Positions 62,389 through 64,000 of a stretch of 64,000 bases of DNA are shown here, one piece after another. Source of the DNA: Mesorhizobium jarvisii (GTDB lineage: Bacteria; Pseudomonadota; Alphaproteobacteria; Rhizobiales; Rhizobiaceae); NCBI RefSeq assembly GCF_003601985.1, contig NZ_QZXA01000003.1, positions 124,001-188,000 on the forward strand. Reading direction: 5' to 3'. Made by a program: the position numbers and the translations under genes. Numbering within the stretch: position 1 is the stretch's first letter; the number at the start of each line of letters is the position of its first letter. The notes beneath the pieces were generated by a model. That model searched no databases. It was not told where the DNA came from and worked only from the letters and a program-made list of their open reading frames with translations.

Positions 62389-63132
62389 TCACGACCGGGC
62401 GTTGTAGCCGAAGATCATGCGTCGGAACTTCTTCAGGGTCCATTTCAGCTTTTTGTAGAAAAGCGGCTGCTTTTTGCCGGCGACGGAGGTGTGAAATGAG
62501 CCGTTCTCGCTGCCCTGCTCGGCAATCGGCCGCTCGAACCAAAGCATCTCAACCCCGAGCCTCTCGTCCATCTGCTCAATCTGGTGGTCGATCGCCGTCG
62601 ATATCTTGTTTTGCGCGATCCAGGCGCAGCGGGCCTCGGCAACCGGGCGGGTGATAAGGTAGGAATCGGCGCATCTTGCATGGAGAGCCGGATAAAGCTT
62701 CTGGCCCTTCCGCAATTTCCAACTCGGCGTGTAGTAGTTGCTGCCATTGCCGAGATAGATGACGGCCTTGCGCGTTGAGCCGCCGAGTTCAGCCAGCCCC
62801 TGCCGGAACTTGGCGACGAAGTCGCGGGCGAGGAAGACGTCGTCCTCGAAAACCAGGCAGTAGGGCTGGTCGGTCTCGAGGAAATCGCGCCAGATGCCGA
62901 CATGTTTCAGCGCCAGCGAGACGGTCGCCAGGTGGGTAAGGGCGGGCGCGACCAGCTCGTTTCGGATTTCCGGCGTGATGTCTGCCTGGTCCCAGTCCGT
63001 GTAAAAATAGACCGGCACGCCGCGCCGCTCGAATTCGCGGACGATGTGGCGGCGCCGGTCGTCATAGCCTTGCTTGACGTGGCAGATCCGGGTGAACACC
63101 TGGTCGCGTGGAAATCCGGACTCGTCCGCCAT
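62389..63132 (-). CDS. Glycosyltransferase family 25 protein (LPS-type)
   Basis: A 247-residue GT25 enzyme. HVKQGYDDRRRHIVREFERR opens the fold and PYCLVFEDDVFLARDF contains the FEDD nucleotide-sugar motif. CADSYLITRPVAEARC and STAIDHQIEQMDERLG follow. The family adds galactose or similar sugars to lipooligosaccharide. ATG 63132 was preferred to TTG 63138. It lies convergent to the LysR gene and 15 bases downstream of the DUF1761 gene. Confidence 0.9.
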   Translation of the reverse strand: MADESGFPRDQVFTRICHVKQGYDDRRRHIVREFERRGVPVYFYTDWDQADITPEIRNELVAPALTHLATVSLALKHVGIWRDFLETDQPYCLVFEDDVFLARDFVAKFRQGLAELGGSTRKAVIYLGNGSNYYTPSWKLRKGQKLYPALHARCADSYLITRPVAEARCAWIAQNKISTAIDHQIEQMDERLGVEMLWFERPIAEQGSENGSFHTSVAGKKQPLFYKKLKWTLKKFRRMIFGYNARS

Positions 63133-63147
63133 CGACAATGCGCCGGC

Positions 63148-63564
63148 TTAGCTTGCCGCGGCGCCGAACCAGCCGATCACCGCGCCGACGATCAACAAGA
63201 CGCCCAGCCAGTGGCCACCGTCGATGAGGGTCAGGTCCCAGCCGAAATTCTCGTAGCGATGGTTGACCGACAGCGTCGTGGCGACGAAACCCAGCCAGAG
63301 CACGAAACCGAAGACAAGCCCGGCGAGCAATGTCGGTTCACCGCCGGTCATCGCCCCGACCACCAGCGCCATGATGTAGGCCATGACCAGTTCGGCGACG
63401 AAGCTGATGACGAAAGGCAGCGGCGATTTCTTCATCGTCGCCGGATCGAGCTTGGCGGCCTTCAGCCACGGCTTGCTCAACACCATGTACCAGGCGGCGC
63501 CGAACAGCCAGGCCAAGACGGCGGCGGCAATGACCGCCAGCCAGTTCACTGCTGAAAAATCCAT
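63148..63564 (-). CDS. DUF1761 membrane protein
   Basis: A 138-residue protein with four hydrophobic helices. MDFSAVNWLAVIAAAVLAWL and FGAAWYMVLSKPWLKAAKLD are the DUF1761 signature; LVFGFVLWLGFVATTLSVNH and HWLGVLLIVGAVIGWFGAAA end it. Function unknown. ATG 63564 follows GGAGGGGGAAGCTC, a very strong ribosome site. Confidence 0.9.
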   Translation of the reverse strand: MDFSAVNWLAVIAAAVLAWLFGAAWYMVLSKPWLKAAKLDPATMKKSPLPFVISFVAELVMAYIMALVVGAMTGGEPTLLAGLVFGFVLWLGFVATTLSVNHRYENFGWDLTLIDGGHWLGVLLIVGAVIGWFGAAAS

Positions 63565-63633
63565 GAGCTTCCCCCTCCAGATGCAGGCCATGCGACATGC
63601 ATGCATTCTGTATCAGGCGCTTCGGCGATGGCG

Positions 63634-64000
63634 TCAAGCAAAGCGCCAGACGGTGGTGCGCTTGACTAGGGAATCCTCCAGCGCCCGCGTGACTTCCACC
63701 TCATAGACTGCAAGCGGCTCCAACCCCGATTTCGGCAGATACGACCGGCCGGGATCGCCGACGAAGATCTCGGCTCCGCGCGCCTTGAGTGTCGCAAACC
63801 ATGGCATCAGGCGGTCGGCGAAGGATTTGTCGTAGAAAACGTCACCGGCCAGCACCACGTCCCAGCCCGCATCGGTGCCGATGCAATCCGTGCCGAGGAA
63901 GCCGATCCCGACGCCATTGGCCTCGCCGTTGAGGCGGATCGCGGTGGCGCAGAACGGGTCGATGTCGGCGGCGATCACTTCGGCGGCGCCCGCCTTGGCG
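63634..64000 (-). CDS. Class I SAM methyltransferase, 5' end beyond the window (ETFB-lysine methyltransferase-like)
   Basis: The frame runs off the right edge; 121 C-terminal residues remain. AKAGAAEVIAADIDPFCATA is motif II, and GWDVVLAGDVFYDKSFADRL is the DVVLAGDVFYD segment seen in the METTL20/ETFB-lysine methyltransferase group. The C-terminal LEPLAVYEVEVTRALEDSLV and VWRFA also fit. The missing part should hold motif I (GxGxG). Substrate assignment is therefore tentative. Confidence 0.8.
   Translation of the reverse strand, partial: AKAGAAEVIAADIDPFCATAIRLNGEANGVGIGFLGTDCIGTDAGWDVVLAGDVFYDKSFADRLMPWFATLKARGAEIFVGDPGRSYLPKSGLEPLAVYEVEVTRALEDSLVKRTTVWRFA

Overview
The window is a stretch of high-GC alphaproteobacterial chromosome. 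Gene content and order point to the order Rhizobiales, most likely Mesorhizobium or a close relative: an mdh-sucC-sucD-sucA-sucB-lpd run, sdhCDAB, dapF-mtaB-ftsY-ispZ, rimM-trmD-rplS, glnK-amtB followed by ftsK, an Omp19-type lipoprotein otherwise known from Brucella, a CenR-like response regulator, and several short palindromic repeats of the rhizobial intergenic type. The assignment comes from remembered family features, not from a search. No rRNA, tRNA, phage, transposase, CRISPR or conjugation gene was seen, so this is almost entirely core housekeeping DNA.

Layout. 1-1300: the end of an SMP-30-like lactonase, a 4-OT tautomerase and a palindromic repeat. 1300-9633, minus strand: two flavin proteins, ispZ, ftsY, mtaB, dapF, a DUF1328 membrane peptide, an exported protein and a metallo-beta-lactamase-fold hydrolase. 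9870-12173: an Omp19-like lipoprotein, zapE and a GNAT acetyltransferase. 12408-23582: the lower TCA cycle block (mdh, sucC, sucD, sucA, sucB, lpd) with four extra genes set into it. 23665-26145, minus: a Pro-Ala repeat protein, a TraB/GumN protein and xerC. 26242-30246: rimM-trmD, a TSUP permease, rplS and the ohr-ohrR peroxide module. 30404-34655: an amino-acid ABC binding protein and permease, a methyltransferase and leuC. 34821-38518: two GGDEF proteins and two small exported proteins. 38866-42742: sdhCDAB with a DUF3052 gene between sdhA and sdhB. 43148-50509: an OpgB-like phosphoglycerol transferase homologue, yceH, OsmC, YCII, GFA, a UbiH-family hydroxylase and tesB. 50832-52563: glnK-amtB behind a sigma-54-like promoter. 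52621-53206: a possible small RNA and a small exported protein. 53880-58395: ftsK, lolA and xth. 58536-64000: a GNAT protein, a stand-alone cyclic-nucleotide-binding protein, the CenR-like regulator, an L,D-transpeptidase-family protein, a divergent DUF1127/LysR pair, a GT25 glycosyltransferase, DUF1761 and a partial methyltransferase.

How the genes work together. mdh, suc, lpd and sdh supply four consecutive TCA steps plus respiratory complex II. ftsY, ispZ, zapE, xerC and ftsK concern membrane insertion, division and chromosome segregation; ftsK and one other intergenic region carry TTAA-N7-TTAA sites of the CtrA type. glnK-amtB is the nitrogen-sensing and ammonium-uptake pair. The most unusual observations are three different palindromic repeat types read in frame inside the N-terminal linker of ftsY, a tandem hairpin array that looks copied from the 3' end of a small gene, extra genes inside the suc and sdh operons, and a two-hairpin candidate small RNA between amtB and the next gene. 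I saw no clear new defence or mobile system.
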